64,000 nucleotides of DNA from Caballeronia glebae (GCF_001545035.1 NZ_FCOJ02000017.1:62001-126000); one strand, 5' to 3'. Positions 41,262 to 51,071 are shown, counted from the first letter of the stretch. Numbers and translations: made by a program. The notes: a model not told the origin generated them from the letters alone.

Positions 41262-41372
41262 GTGAAATGCTTTTCACGTTTCGCGGCGTCAGCTAATCAG
41301 ATTTGCTTCGTTTGATCGTCTCACGGCTCGCGTGAGAATGAGGGAGCACGGCGCCGCCCGTCGCGCGGCGCC
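41262..41372 (+). other. Three short hairpins between acetyltransferase and sulfonate-type ABC genes
   Basis: GTGAAA-TGCT-TTTCAC (41262-41277), CTCACG-GCTCG-CGTGAG (41320-41336) and GGCGCCGC-CCGTCGC-GCGGCGCC (41350-41372) are perfect stems of 6, 6 and 8 bp. The first may end the acetyltransferase message; the last lies 36 bp before the binding-protein start and would be in its leader. Confidence 0.45.
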
Positions 41373-41408
41373 ACACCGATTCCACCTCCTGCTCCTCATT
41401 CCAATCCT

Positions 41409-42466
41409 ATGAAGGCGTCTTTCTCGAACTACCGGTTCCACGCGGCGTGGATAGCCGTCACGCTCGTTCTGCTGAGCGGCTGCAAGCCTCATGAAGACGA
41501 GGCGCAGGCATCGTCCGCGAAAACCACGCAGGGCGCGCGGCAGGAAATTACGTACTTCAAGTACCCCGACAATCCCGCGTTCGATCTCGTCTATCTCGCG
41601 GACAAGCTCGGCTATTTCGAAGGCACGAGCACGCGGCCGAAGTACGTCGGCAAGATTTCCGCGCCGCAGATCATTCCGCTTGTCGGCACCGGCGAGATCG
41701 ATTTCGGCACGCGCATGGTGCCGCTCGTCATCTCCGCGATCGCGAGCGGCGCGGATGTCAAGGTGATCTCGGCAGGCGGCGAAACATTGCCCGATGCGCC
41801 GCATATGAAGTATTTCACGCGCAACGATTCGGGCATTCGCGGGCCGAAGGACTTCGAAGGCAAGACCGTCGCGTTCAACAGTTTCGGCGCGTGCGCGGAG
41901 TTCGTGACCAAGAAGTATCTGTCGCAGCATGGCGTGGACGTGTCGAAGGTCAACTGGCTCGTCGTGCCGGACAACCAGTCGCAACAGGCGCTCGTCACGA
42001 AGAACGTCGATATCGCGATCATTCATCCGCCGTTCTCCGGCGCCGCCGAAGCCGATCCGCAATTGCACAAGCTCTGGAGCGACTGGGACGAGGACCACGG
42101 ACTCGGCGGCATGGCGCCCTACAGCGTGAACGGCGCGTTCGCGCGGGCGCATCCGCAAGCCGTGAAGGACTTCGTGACGGCTATCGCGCGTGCGGAGAAC
42201 TGGGTCAACGCGCATCCCGACGAAGCGCGCCAGTTGACGGCGGAGCGGCTCGGCATCGACGTGAAGCTCGTCGAACGCTATGCCTATGTGAAGGATCTCG
42301 TCGTGACGGAGCCGCCGATCCAGTACTACATCGACATTCTCGAACAGGCGGGCAAGATCCCGAAGGGCAAGGTCCAGGTCAAGGACGTCTACACGAACGA
42401 CTACAACCCGCTCGCCGCGAAGCAGTCGCAGGCGAGCGCGACGCCACGCGCGAACGGACAGCCGTC

Positions 42467-42470
<4 letters not shown>
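41409..42470 (+). CDS. Sulfonate/nitrate-type ABC transporter binding lipoprotein
   Basis: A 353-residue predicted lipoprotein (VTLVLLSGC, lipidated C25). The mature part EITYFKYPDNPAFDLVYLADKLGYFE and IIPLVGTGEIDFGTRMVPLVISAIASGADVKVI is typical of the SsuA/TauA/NrtA binding family (NMT1-like fold). It would capture an organosulfur or similar anion for the ATPase at 42467 and permease at 43308. A lipid anchor instead of a free periplasmic form is a minor oddity for a Gram-negative SsuA-type protein. Substrate inferred only from the neighbours, including the flavin monooxygenase at 45067. Confidence 0.85.
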
Positions 42471-43306
<836 letters not shown>

Positions 43307-43307
43307 A

Positions 43308-44186
43308 GTGGCGGAGCAAGAAAGTGTGCGCGGTATGGCGGTGCTCGCCGCAGCGAAAAAGCGCGCTGCGAGCGCGTGCGGTGTGAGAAGCGGTGTAAGA
43401 AGCGGTGTGCGAAGCGGCGTGCGCTGGTCGATTGCGTTCGAGCGTTCGATCGCGCTCGTCGTGTTCGCGCTCTTGTGGGAATTGCTGCCGCGTCTGGGCA
43501 TCGTGAGCACGGCGTATCTGAGCCCGCCGTCGCAAGTGGCCGTCGCCATCGCGCATCTGTTCGACAGCGGCGAAGTGTGGAAGCATCTCGCCGCGAGCGC
43601 GCTGCGCTCGATCAGCGGTTTGCTGCTGGCGGTGGCCGGCGGTGTGGTGTGCGGCTTCGCGCTCGGATGGTTCCGGCGCGCCGAGCGCATCGTCGATCCG
43701 CTCTATCAGTTGCTTCGGCAAGTCTCCGCGTTCGCGCTCTTTCCGGTGTTCATGCTGTTCCTCGGTATCGGTGAATCGTCGAAGATCGCCATCATCGTGT
43801 GGGCTGCGTTCTGGCCGGTGCTGCTCAATACGATATCCGGCGTGAAGCAGGTCGAGCGCACGTACATCGATTGCGCGCGCACGATGGGCGCGTCGCAAGG
43901 CTTCATCTTCGCGAAGGTCGTGCTGCCCGCCGCGCTGCCCGAGATTCTCACCGGCATACGGCTCGCGGGCGCGTACAGCATCACGGCGCTGGTCGCGGCG
44001 GAGATGATCGGCGCGCGATCGGGGCTCGGCTTCTACACGCTCAATTCGCAGGAGACGTTCCAGATTCCCGACATGTACGCGGGCATCGTGCTGCTCGCGC
44101 TCTTCGGCCTGTTGATCAACAAGAGTCTGTCGCTGCTGGAGCGGCATCTGCTGCGCTGGCGCGTGGGGCTCGCGCAGAATGGCTAG
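43308..44186 (+). CDS. Sulfonate/nitrate-type ABC transporter permease (SsuC-like)
   Basis: A 292-residue permease. The N-terminus carries a basic repeat (SGVR four times, about residues 26-39) before the first membrane segment SIALVVFALLWELLPRLG; about six segments follow. The coupling loop is DCARTMGASQGFIFAKVVLPAALPEILTG, typical of SsuC/TauC. GTG at 43308 directly follows the ATPase stop; an ATG at 43353 (after the leader MAEQESVRG) is possible. It overlaps the next gene by 8 bp. Confidence 0.88.
   Translation: MAEQESVRGMAVLAAAKKRAASACGVRSGVRSGVRSGVRWSIAFERSIALVVFALLWELLPRLGIVSTAYLSPPSQVAVAIAHLFDSGEVWKHLAASALRSISGLLLAVAGGVVCGFALGWFRRAERIVDPLYQLLRQVSAFALFPVFMLFLGIGESSKIAIIVWAAFWPVLLNTISGVKQVERTYIDCARTMGASQGFIFAKVVLPAALPEILTGIRLAGAYSITALVAAEMIGARSGLGFYTLNSQETFQIPDMYAGIVLLALFGLLINKSLSLLERHLLRWRVGLAQNG
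43380..43427 (+). repeat. Four degenerate 12-bp units encoding (SGVR)n
   Basis: GGTGTGAGAAGC, GGTGTAAGAAGC, GGTGTGCGAAGC and GGCGTGCGCTGG follow one another inside the permease gene. Each is four codons, giving a basic repeat ahead of the first membrane segment; copy changes would keep the frame. Confidence 0.8.
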
Positions 44187-45045
44187 GCACGCAGCCGCGG
44201 CCGCGCCACGGCCCGGTCGATGGATGCGCTGGTTCGTCGCGGCCGTCATGGCATCGGTGTCGCTGTCGGCGTTGCCGTGGCGCGACGGCTTCGGCGACGA
44301 CCGTCCGTTCGCCGCCGCCATCGCGCGCGGCACGCTGATCGTCGCGGTGCCTTCGCGCCCGGCGCCGACGTTGAATGTCGGCCGCGTCGATCACTTCGCG
44401 CGCGCACCGGACGGCTTCGCGGCGGCGCTCGCCGAAAACATCGGACGGCGCGCGGGGCTTCCCGTCGTGTTGTTGCTCTCGACTCCCGCACAAGCGCGCG
44501 ATGCGTTGCGATCTGGCCGGGCGGATGTCGCCATCGCGGACCTTGCGTTCGGCGCGGATCGCGAACTCGCCTACGCTTCGAGCGCGTACACGTCGGGGCG
44601 CGGCATGGCGCTGGTGCTTCGGCACGGCGCGGTGCGCGCATACGGCGATCTGGCGGGGCGTTCGATCTGCGCATCGCGAGGCAATCCGTTCGCGCGTGAC
44701 GCGGCGCGTCGCGCGCACGCGAACGTGCAGCACTACGACCGTCCGCTCGATGCCTTGCTCGCGTTTCAGGCCGGCGAATGCGCCGCGCTCGTCGATGACG
44801 AGTACGTCATCCACAAGCTGCTCAGGCAGCCGGACTGGGCCTATTACCGCGCGCTGCCCGGCACGCTCGCGCCCACGCGCGCCTTCATCGCGACGCGCGG
44901 CGGCGATGTCGCGAGCGCGGCGTTCGTGGATCGCATCGTGACGGACTGGCGACGCCAACGCTGGTTGTCGGCCGTGCGCGAAGATCAGGCGACGCAGCTC
45001 GCCTTCGACATGTTCAACGCGCAGAACGATCTGTATTGCCACTAA
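44179..45045 (+). CDS. Family 3 periplasmic solute-binding protein
   Basis: A 288-residue exported protein with an N-terminal hydrophobic segment (WFVAAVMASVSLSAL). The mature part (FAAAIARGTLIVAVPSRPAPTLN, GFAAALAENIGRRAGLPVVLLL, RDALRSGRADVAIADLAFGADRELAYASSAY) is a PBPb/SBP_bac_3 fold as in amino acid binding proteins. It is odd here because the upstream ABC genes already have their own binding protein of another family. It overlaps the permease end by 8 bp, so it is in the operon, and may give the importer a second specificity or act as a sensor component. Confidence 0.75.
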   Translation: MARHAAAAAPRPGRWMRWFVAAVMASVSLSALPWRDGFGDDRPFAAAIARGTLIVAVPSRPAPTLNVGRVDHFARAPDGFAAALAENIGRRAGLPVVLLLSTPAQARDALRSGRADVAIADLAFGADRELAYASSAYTSGRGMALVLRHGAVRAYGDLAGRSICASRGNPFARDAARRAHANVQHYDRPLDALLAFQAGECAALVDDEYVIHKLLRQPDWAYYRALPGTLAPTRAFIATRGGDVASAAFVDRIVTDWRRQRWLSAVREDQATQLAFDMFNAQNDLYCH

Positions 45046-45066
45046 AAACCGAAGGATCATCCGGAC

Positions 45067-46419
45067 ATGACACGACGAAGCGGACATCTGCACCTCGGCG
45101 CCTTTCTCTATCCCACCGGCCATCACATCGCGGCGTGGCGGCATCCTCACGCGGTGGCCGACGCGGGCAGCAATTTCGCGCATTACGCGCAACTCGCGCA
45201 GGCGGCGGAAGCCGCGAAGTTCGATCTCGTGTTTCTCGCCGATGGCTCGGGCACGCGCGGCGACGACGCGCAATTCCTGAGCCGCACCGCGCACAGTTAC
45301 GTCGCGCAGTTCGAGCCGCTCACGCTGCTGTCGGCGCTCGCGGCGCTCACAACGCGCATCGGTCTCGTCGGCACCGCATCGACCTCGTTCAACGAGCCGT
45401 ATCACATCGCGCGCAAGTTCGCGTCGCTCGATCACATCAGCGGCGGACGCGCGGGCTGGAATCTCGTGACGTCGTCGAGCGAGCATGAAGCGCGCAACTT
45501 CGGCTTCGACGCGCATCTCGCGCACGCGCATCGCTATGAGCGCGCGGAAGAATTCGCCGATGTGGTGACGGGCCTGTGGGACAGCTTCGACGAAGACGCG
45601 TTCGTGCGCGACAAGGCATCGGGGCGTTACTTCGATCCGGACCGGCGTCACGTGCTGAATCATCGTGGCGAGTTCTTCAAGGTGCGCGGGCCGCTGAACG
45701 TGGCGCGCGCGCCGCAGGGACATCCGGTGATCGTGCAGGCGGGATCGTCGGAGGCGGGCAGGGCGCTCGCCGCGCGCACCGCCGAGGTGATTTTCACGGC
45801 GCAGCAGACGCTGGACGACGCCGTTGCGTTTTATGCCGACGTGAAGGGCCGCATGGCGCGCTACGGCCGTCATCCCGATGCGCTCAAGATCATGCCGGGC
45901 GTGATGCCGATCGTCGGCCGCACGGAGGCCGAAGCCCGCGCGAAGTTCGACGAATTGCAGGCGCTCATCGATCCGGCCGTGGGACTCGCGATGGTCTCGA
46001 CGCTGACGGGCGGCTTCGATCTGTCGGCGTATCCGCTCGACGGACCCATTCCCGAATTGCCCGAGACCAACGCGAGCAAGAGCCGCCAACTTTTGATGAT
46101 CGACCTCGCGCGCCGCGAGAATCTCACGATACGCGAGTTGTATCGGCGTATCGCGGGGGCGCGCGGGCATTGGCAAGTCGTCGGCACGCCCGCGCAGATC
46201 GCGGATGCGCTGGAGGAGCGCTTCGTGAATCACGGCGCGGACGGCTTCAATGTGATGCCCGCATTGCTGCCCGATTCGCTGAACGATTTCATCGAACTGG
46301 TGCTGCCGGAATTGCGGCGGCGCGGTCTCTTTCGCAGCGAATACGAAGGGCGCACGCTGCGCGAGCATCTCGGCCTCGACGTGCCGCGCTCACGGCATGC
46401 ACGCGAAGAGGCCGCGTAG
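45067..46419 (+). CDS. FMN-dependent monooxygenase, NtaA/SnaA/DszA family
   Basis: A 450-residue flavin monooxygenase of the luciferase-like group. The start GHLHLGAFLYPTGHHIAAWRHP, the core FDLVFLADGSGTRGDD, SGGRAGWNLVTSSSEHEARNFGFD and PVIVQAGSSEAGRALAARTAEVIFTAQQ are all characteristic of the NtaA/SnaA/DszA subgroup, which uses FMNH2 from a separate reductase to cleave C-N or C-S bonds. With the sulfonate-type importer it probably releases sulfite or another small unit from an imported organosulfur compound (inference). No flavin reductase gene is next to it. A terminator hairpin follows. Confidence 0.85.
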   Translation: MTRRSGHLHLGAFLYPTGHHIAAWRHPHAVADAGSNFAHYAQLAQAAEAAKFDLVFLADGSGTRGDDAQFLSRTAHSYVAQFEPLTLLSALAALTTRIGLVGTASTSFNEPYHIARKFASLDHISGGRAGWNLVTSSSEHEARNFGFDAHLAHAHRYERAEEFADVVTGLWDSFDEDAFVRDKASGRYFDPDRRHVLNHRGEFFKVRGPLNVARAPQGHPVIVQAGSSEAGRALAARTAEVIFTAQQTLDDAVAFYADVKGRMARYGRHPDALKIMPGVMPIVGRTEAEARAKFDELQALIDPAVGLAMVSTLTGGFDLSAYPLDGPIPELPETNASKSRQLLMIDLARRENLTIRELYRRIAGARGHWQVVGTPAQIADALEERFVNHGADGFNVMPALLPDSLNDFIELVLPELRRRGLFRSEYEGRTLREHLGLDVPRSRHAREEAA

Positions 46420-46427
46420 AAAGCGCA

Positions 46428-46449
46428 ACGCCCGCGAGAGCGCGGGCGT
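46428..46449. terminator. Bidirectional terminator hairpin
   Basis: ACGCCCGCG (46428-46436) and CGCGGGCGT (46441-46449) form a perfect 9-bp stem with loop AGAG, between the convergent stops at 46419 and 46476. On the minus strand the stem is followed by TGCGCTTTCT, a weak U-rich tail. Confidence 0.7.
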
Positions 46450-46475
46450 CGTTCACTTCTTGGATTATTTCTCGA

Positions 46476-46874
46476 TTACTTCTTGATTTCGAGCAATTCG
46501 ACTTCGAAGGTCAGGTCGCTGTTCGGCGGAATCGCGCCCACGCCGCGGCTGCCATAAGCGGTCGCCGCCGGGCAGGTGAGCTTCGCTTTGCCGCCGACCT
46601 TGATCTTCTGCACGCCTTGCGTCCAGCACGGAATCACGCGGTTGAGCGGGAAGGTGGCGGGGCCGCCGTGCTTGCTCGAACTGTCGAACTCGGTGCCGTC
46701 GGCGAGCGTGCCGCGATAGTTGACGCTCACCGTGTCGTCGGCCGTGGGTTGCGCGCCGGTGCCTTGTTTGATCTGCTCGACGACGACGCCCGACGGCAAC
46801 TTCTCGGTGGTGCCGGCGGCGAACGCGGTCGTTGCAATGGCGGATGCGGCGAGCAAAGCGAGAACTGATTTCAT
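46476..46874 (-). CDS. Exported FKBP-type peptidyl-prolyl isomerase
   Basis: A 132-residue protein with a signal peptide (MKSVLALLAASAIATTAFAAG) and one FKBP domain: DTVSVNYRGTLADGTEFDSSSKHGGPATFPLNRVIPCWTQGVQKIKVGGKAKLTCP and YGSRGVGAIPPNSDLTFEVELLEI. The active-site Asp, Phe, Trp and Tyr positions of FKBPs are recognisable. It should speed proline isomerisation during folding of periplasmic proteins. The start is ATG at 46872-46874, where the signal peptide begins; the frame further upstream is spurious. It converges on the flavin monooxygenase gene. Confidence 0.9.
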   Translation of the reverse strand: MKSVLALLAASAIATTAFAAGTTEKLPSGVVVEQIKQGTGAQPTADDTVSVNYRGTLADGTEFDSSSKHGGPATFPLNRVIPCWTQGVQKIKVGGKAKLTCPAATAYGSRGVGAIPPNSDLTFEVELLEIKK

Positions 46875-46924
46875 GCGATGACCTCTTTGAGCGGAAGGGC
46901 CATTATATCGGCAGCCCTTTCGTC

Positions 46925-47233
46925 TCAGTTCGTCCGCGCCTCCGGGCATTCCGCCTGATACCAGCGATCGACCTGGCGCTGCGCCGCGTGCAGATCGTCG
47001 GGGTAGTACGGATCGAAAAACTTCGACGGGTCGTATCCCGCTCGTTCCAGCGCCGCCAGTTCGCTCAGATTGCGCTCGCGTGTCAGAGGCGCGTGGTTCC
47101 TCAGCGCGGTGAGATCGCGGCATTGCGTCGCGCTCAGGTTCGGCGCGCCTGGCTGCGCGCCGCCCGTGGCGCAGCCCGCGAGCAAGATGGCCAGCGCGGC
47201 GATCGTCGATTGGAGTCTTAGTGGTTTGCTCAT
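46925..47233 (-). CDS. Small predicted lipoprotein, DUF4148-like size and layout
   Basis: A 102-residue protein with a lipoprotein signal (STIAALAILLAGC, lipidated C21). The mature part is polar and has RNHAPLTRERNLSELAALERAGYDPSKFFDPYYPDDLHAAQRQVDRWYQAEC, with two Cys outside the lipid site that could pair. Short burkholderial lipoproteins with this pattern of motifs are common and uncharacterised; no function is assigned. It lies 50 bp upstream of the FKBP gene in the same direction. Confidence 0.75.
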   Translation of the reverse strand: MSKPLRLQSTIAALAILLAGCATGGAQPGAPNLSATQCRDLTALRNHAPLTRERNLSELAALERAGYDPSKFFDPYYPDDLHAAQRQVDRWYQAECPEARTN

Positions 47234-47346
47234 GTCGCATCTTCCTTTGATTCGTAGCGTCCATCCGAAGTATCCCTAGTTGAGCCGAAATCCGCACGAT
47301 CCGCCAGCCCTGATGCCGGCCCGCGCTACGGCCACGTCATTGTTTG

Positions 47347-47359
47347 CATTTCGCAAATG
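47347..47359. promoter_or_regulatory. CATTT-CGC-AAATG dyad upstream of MFS gene
   Basis: CATTTCGCAAATG is a perfect 5-3-5 palindrome about 115 bp before the MFS start. A longer-range inverted pair, CTGAGTCA (47398-47405) and TGACTCAG (47456-47463), flanks the leader. Candidate binding site for the LysR protein encoded downstream at 48809; purely positional inference. Confidence 0.35.
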
Positions 47360-47472
47360 ACGCATTCGCCGGTCGGGCCGTTCTTTTCAAAACGCGTCTG
47401 AGTCACCCTTTGTTGCGTCGACGATGCCGCATTTCAACGAAGCGGCCGCCGATTCTGACTCAGGAGACAAAG

Positions 47473-48741
47473 ATGACCTCGAACCGGTGGGATACGTCCT
47501 ACGAATGGAAAGCCGTGACGCTGCTTGCGCTCGGATTTGGCCTCGTCGGCCTCGATCGGTGGCTGATCGCGCCGCTCTTTCCGGCGATCATGAAGGATCT
47601 GCATCTCACCGCGCAGGACGTCGGCAACTGCATCGGCATTCTGGGGTTGTCGTGGGGCGTGTTCGCCGCGCTGATGGGCGGCATCTCCGACAAGATCGGG
47701 CGGCGCAAGGTGCTGATCCCCGCGATCATCGCGTTTTCGCTGCTGTCGGGTTTCTCGGGCGTCGCGGGCGGCCTCGCCAGCCTGCTCGCCGTGCGCTCGC
47801 TGATGGGCGTCGCCGAAGGCTCGTTCTGTCCGACGAGTTTCGCCGCGACCGCCGACGCGTCTCATCCGAAGCGGCGCGGCTTCAATCTCGGTTTGCAGCA
47901 AAGCGGCTTCGCGCTTTTCGGGCTCGCGCTTTCGCCGATCATCGCGACGCAATTGCTCGACGTCGTCTCGTGGCGCTGGGTTTTTGCGCTCGTCTCCGTG
48001 CCCGGCCTGATTCTTGGGCTGCTGATGTTCTTCGTGATTCGCGAGCCGCGCGCGACGGAATCGGAACCGGCGTCGGCGGTTCCGCAAGCGCAGACCGCGA
48101 AGGGCAACTGGCGCGACGTGCTGAAGAGCCGCAACATTCCCGTCGCGATGGTCGCGCTCTTTTGCGCGATGACCGGCGTCTTCGTGCTCGGCGCGATGCT
48201 GCCGCTTTATCTGACCGAATACCTCGCGCTGGACACGCAGCGCATGGGCATCGTCGTGTCGGCGATCGGCTTCGGCGGTTTCGTCGGCCAGTTCGCTCTG
48301 CCGGGATTGTCCGATCTCGTGGGCCGGCGGCTTGCGAGCATCGCCGGTTTCGCGGGAACGGCGATCATGCTGTACGTGTTTCGCGGCGTCGGCGCCGAGC
48401 CGCTCGTCTTGTTCATCGTGCTCTTCGTTGCGTCCTTCTTCACGCTGGGCCTCGTTTCGCTGCTCTCCGGGCCGGTCGCGACGGAGGCGGCGCCCGTCGG
48501 CATGGTGTCGACGGCGATCGGCATCGTCGTGGGCGCGGGCGAGATTTTCGGCGGCGGCGTGGCCCCCGCGCTCGCCGGCTTCGTCGCCACACATTTCGGA
48601 ATCCAGAATATTCTCTGGCTGCCGATTTTCGCGGTGCTCGTGGGCATCGGCGTGAGCCTGCTGCTCGAAGAAACGGCGCCCGCCCGGGTGCGCCGGAACG
48701 CGCGCGCCGTGGAGCTTGCCGGCGGCGAACAGCCCGAGTAA
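47473..48741 (+). CDS. MFS transporter (organic acid/H+ symporter type)
   Basis: A 422-residue inner-membrane transporter with about twelve membrane segments. The A-loop motif between segments 2 and 3 is GGISDKIGRRKVL and its second-half copy is GLSDLVGRRLAS. The N-terminal FGLVGLDRWLIAPLFPAIMKDL is typical of the ACS/AAHS organic-acid symporter groups, but the substrate is not evident. The start ATG at 47473 follows CAGGAGA; the upstream open frame lacks membrane character. It is followed by a LysR gene in the same direction. Confidence 0.85.
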   Translation: MTSNRWDTSYEWKAVTLLALGFGLVGLDRWLIAPLFPAIMKDLHLTAQDVGNCIGILGLSWGVFAALMGGISDKIGRRKVLIPAIIAFSLLSGFSGVAGGLASLLAVRSLMGVAEGSFCPTSFAATADASHPKRRGFNLGLQQSGFALFGLALSPIIATQLLDVVSWRWVFALVSVPGLILGLLMFFVIREPRATESEPASAVPQAQTAKGNWRDVLKSRNIPVAMVALFCAMTGVFVLGAMLPLYLTEYLALDTQRMGIVVSAIGFGGFVGQFALPGLSDLVGRRLASIAGFAGTAIMLYVFRGVGAEPLVLFIVLFVASFFTLGLVSLLSGPVATEAAPVGMVSTAIGIVVGAGEIFGGGVAPALAGFVATHFGIQNILWLPIFAVLVGIGVSLLLEETAPARVRRNARAVELAGGEQPE

Positions 48742-48808
48742 GCGCGCTCGCCTGAAGCCACACGCTGCGGATAAACTGACATGCTGGGCACGCTCGAAAG
48801 GGACCGGC

Positions 48809-49738
48809 ATGGATCGTTTTCTCAGCATCGAAGCCTTTGTGCGCGTGGCGGAGACCCATAGCTTCGCCGAAGCGGCGCGGCAACTCGGGGTCGCGAGCTC
48901 GGTCGTCACCACGCGCATCCAGCAGTTGGAGAAATTCCTCAACGTGCCGTTGTTTCATCGCAGCACGCGGCACGTCAGGCTGTCCGACGTCGGCGAGGCT
49001 TTCTATCGGGATTGCGCGGAGGTGGTGGGGCGCGTCAACGAACTGACCGACCAGATGCGCGAGTTGCGCGCGACCCCAACCGGGCGGCTTCGCATTCAGA
49101 TGCTGCCCGGTTTCGCGCTGGGTCACTTCGGCGCATCGCTTGCCGAATTCAATCGGCGCTATCCCGGCATCCAGCTCGACGTGATCGTCAATGACCGGGT
49201 CGTGGACCCGATCGAAGAGGGCTTCGACGTCGCGTTCCAGATCTTTCCGCCGATTTCCGATTCCCTCGTCGAACGGCGTCTCTTCACCGTGCGGCGGCTT
49301 TTCTGCGCCGCGCCCTCATACGTGAACGAGCATGGCGCGCCGCGGCATCCGCGCGATCTGCTGGATCACCGGACGGCGCTCTATTCGGGCTATCCGTCGC
49401 GCAATCGCTGGACGATGACGCGCGCGGGCGAGGTCGTCGAAATCGAACTGCCGGGCATCGTCCGCTCGAATTCGGTCCACTTGCTGCACGACTATGCGCT
49501 GACGGGCGGCGGCGTGGTGTGCCTGCCGACGCTCGTCGCGAGCGCGTCGCTGCTGAATGGCGCGCTCGTGCCGATTCTGCCGGACTACGCGCTCTCGCCG
49601 ATGAACTTCGCAGCCGTTTATCCCGCCACGCAACGGCAAGGGCTCAAGGTGAAAGCGCTGGTCGAATTTCTCGCCGAGCGGCTGGGACCGGAGCCGGCGT
49701 GGGACGTGCCGCTCATTGAACGGGGTTGGATTACTTAG
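48809..49738 (+). CDS. LysR-family transcriptional regulator
   Basis: A 309-residue LysR protein: helix-turn-helix FVRVAETHSFAEAARQLGVASSVVTTRIQQLEKFLNVPLFHRSTR; effector domain from about residue 88 (GRLRIQMLPGFALGHFGASLAEF) containing VDPIEEGFDVAFQIFPPISDSLVERRL, a pattern of the CrgA-like subgroup. It is transcribed in the same direction as the MFS gene, 67 bp downstream, which is unusual for LysR genes, which more often diverge from their target. It ends convergent with the next LysR gene. Confidence 0.9.
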   Translation: MDRFLSIEAFVRVAETHSFAEAARQLGVASSVVTTRIQQLEKFLNVPLFHRSTRHVRLSDVGEAFYRDCAEVVGRVNELTDQMRELRATPTGRLRIQMLPGFALGHFGASLAEFNRRYPGIQLDVIVNDRVVDPIEEGFDVAFQIFPPISDSLVERRLFTVRRLFCAAPSYVNEHGAPRHPRDLLDHRTALYSGYPSRNRWTMTRAGEVVEIELPGIVRSNSVHLLHDYALTGGGVVCLPTLVASASLLNGALVPILPDYALSPMNFAAVYPATQRQGLKVKALVEFLAERLGPEPAWDVPLIERGWIT

Positions 49739-49796
49739 CGATGCAACTAACTGTCTGAGCCGTCCGACACCTTGAACATCGCCAGCATAGACTCGA

Positions 49797-50678
49797 CTAA
49801 CGACGCTGCGGCCCGAACATGCGCGACAACGCGCGCGCGAGTTCCTTGACGACGGCATCGGCGGTCGGGCGGTGCAACAGCGCGATATCCATCGTCTCGA
49901 TGGCGGGCAGCCCGCTTTTCGTCGTCAGAACGACGTGATCCGGGGAAACCGCGCGCGCCGGCAGCAGGCTGATGCCGAGACCATCGGCGACGGCTGCCTG
50001 GATGCCGCTCAAACTCGAACTGATGAAGCTCAGCCGCCAGCGTCGTCCGATGCTTTCGATCGCGTTGGTCATGTCGTCGCGATACAGCCCGCGCGGCGGA
50101 AACGCGACGAGCGGAATCGGATCGAGTTGAATCGACGGATTTTCGGCGCTGTCGATCCATCTCAGTTGCTCGGGCCAGGTCGCGACGGCCTCGCGGCTAT
50201 TGCGACGCTGTTTCACGAGGATCAGGTCGAGGTCGCCGCGATCGTAGCTATTGCTCACATCGCGGCACAGTCCGCTCGTCACTTCGAGCTTCACTTGCGG
50301 ATGTTTGCGGTTGAACGCCGCGAGCATGTGCGTCGTCAGTCCGCCGACGAAGTCTTCCGGTAGGCCGAGCCGCACCGTCACGCCGACGTTCGCGCCCGAT
50401 AGCGCCTCGATCATTTCATCGTTGAGCGCGAGCATGCGGCGCGCGTAAGCGAGCAGGGTTTCGCCGGCATCGGTCGGGCGAACGTCGCGGCTGCCGCGTT
50501 CGAGCAGCTTGTGTCCCGCCATCTCCTCCAGACGCCGGACCTTCTGACTGATCGTCGATTGCGTCGAATGAAGCCGCGCCGAAGCGGCGGTGAAGGTGCC
50601 GCAATCGGCCACCATGACGATGGCCTTTAGCAAATCCAGGTCGAACAGCGGCGTGCGTGTTTGGGGAACGTGTTTCAT
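49797..50678 (-). CDS. LysR-family transcriptional regulator of the amidohydrolase region
   Basis: A 293-residue LysR protein: helix-turn-helix LLKAIVMVADCGTFTAASARLHSTQSTISQKVRRLEEMAGHKLLERGSRDVRPT and an effector domain from about residue 93 (VTVRLGLPEDFVGGLTTHMLAAF). It is divergent from the small membrane ORF and amidohydrolase genes. The motif CGAACATTTAATTT lies in the divergent promoter (50788-50801) and again upstream of the truncated amidohydrolase (53622-53635), making it the likely regulator of both transcription units. Confidence 0.88.
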   Translation of the reverse strand: MKHVPQTRTPLFDLDLLKAIVMVADCGTFTAASARLHSTQSTISQKVRRLEEMAGHKLLERGSRDVRPTDAGETLLAYARRMLALNDEMIEALSGANVGVTVRLGLPEDFVGGLTTHMLAAFNRKHPQVKLEVTSGLCRDVSNSYDRGDLDLILVKQRRNSREAVATWPEQLRWIDSAENPSIQLDPIPLVAFPPRGLYRDDMTNAIESIGRRWRLSFISSSLSGIQAAVADGLGISLLPARAVSPDHVVLTTKSGLPAIETMDIALLHRPTADAVVKELARALSRMFGPQRR

Positions 50679-50787
50679 CGAGCTGTTCGATTAGCGAATT
50701 GGACATCGACTTCTATCACGCACGACCGGCAGTGGCAATCGCACGGCGACGCTTGTTCCGGCATTCGATTTCAAACTGACCTTCATA

Positions 50788-50801
50788 CGAACATTTAATT
50801 T
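50788..50801 (+). promoter_or_regulatory. Shared 14-bp motif, copy 1 (LysR/amidohydrolase promoter)
   Basis: CGAACATTTAATTT lies in the low-GC gap between the divergent LysR gene (start 50678) and the small ORF (50889). Extended with TCG it reads CGAACATTTAATTTTCG, with CGAA/TTCG ends as an imperfect dyad of LysR-box type. An exact copy is found on the minus strand at 53622-53635. Confidence 0.6.
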
Positions 50802-50888
50802 TCGAATGCAAGGCTTGATGGATAACATCGGTTCACGTCGATGCGAATGGCTGGCTCTCGCGCTTCGACGTCAGATAAAAAGGCTCCG

Positions 50889-51071
50889 ATGGGGAAAGGA
50901 CGTATCGCGCTGCCGCTCTTCACGCCGGTCGTCGTATTCTTCGTATTGCGCGGCGGCGCGACGTTCGTCGCGTTGTTTGCGAATGCCGTGGTCTTCGTTG
51001 CAATCAGCGGCGCGCAATGCATGCTGCGCTCGCGTATCGATACTGCCGTGGAATCGGCATCAGAATCATGA
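50889..51071 (+). CDS. Small membrane protein translationally coupled to amidohydrolase
   Basis: About 60 residues from ATG 50889 (76 from the in-frame ATG at 50841). AAAAGG precedes the later start. The chain has a basic start (MGKGRIAL), then a hydrophobic run PLFTPVVVFFVLRGGATFVALFANAVVFVAI long enough for one or two membrane segments, and a polar tail. Its stop overlaps the amidohydrolase start as ATGA, which supports real translation. I recognise no family; it could be a transporter remnant or a small membrane partner. Confidence 0.45.
   Translation: MGKGRIALPLFTPVVVFFVLRGGATFVALFANAVVFVAISGAQCMLRSRIDTAVESASES

Noticed and set aside
51017..51067. Extended N-terminus of the amidohydrolase from the ATG at 51017
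   Set aside because: It would overlap the small coupled ORF by over 50 bp and lacks similarity; the ATGA overlap at 51068 is the better start.
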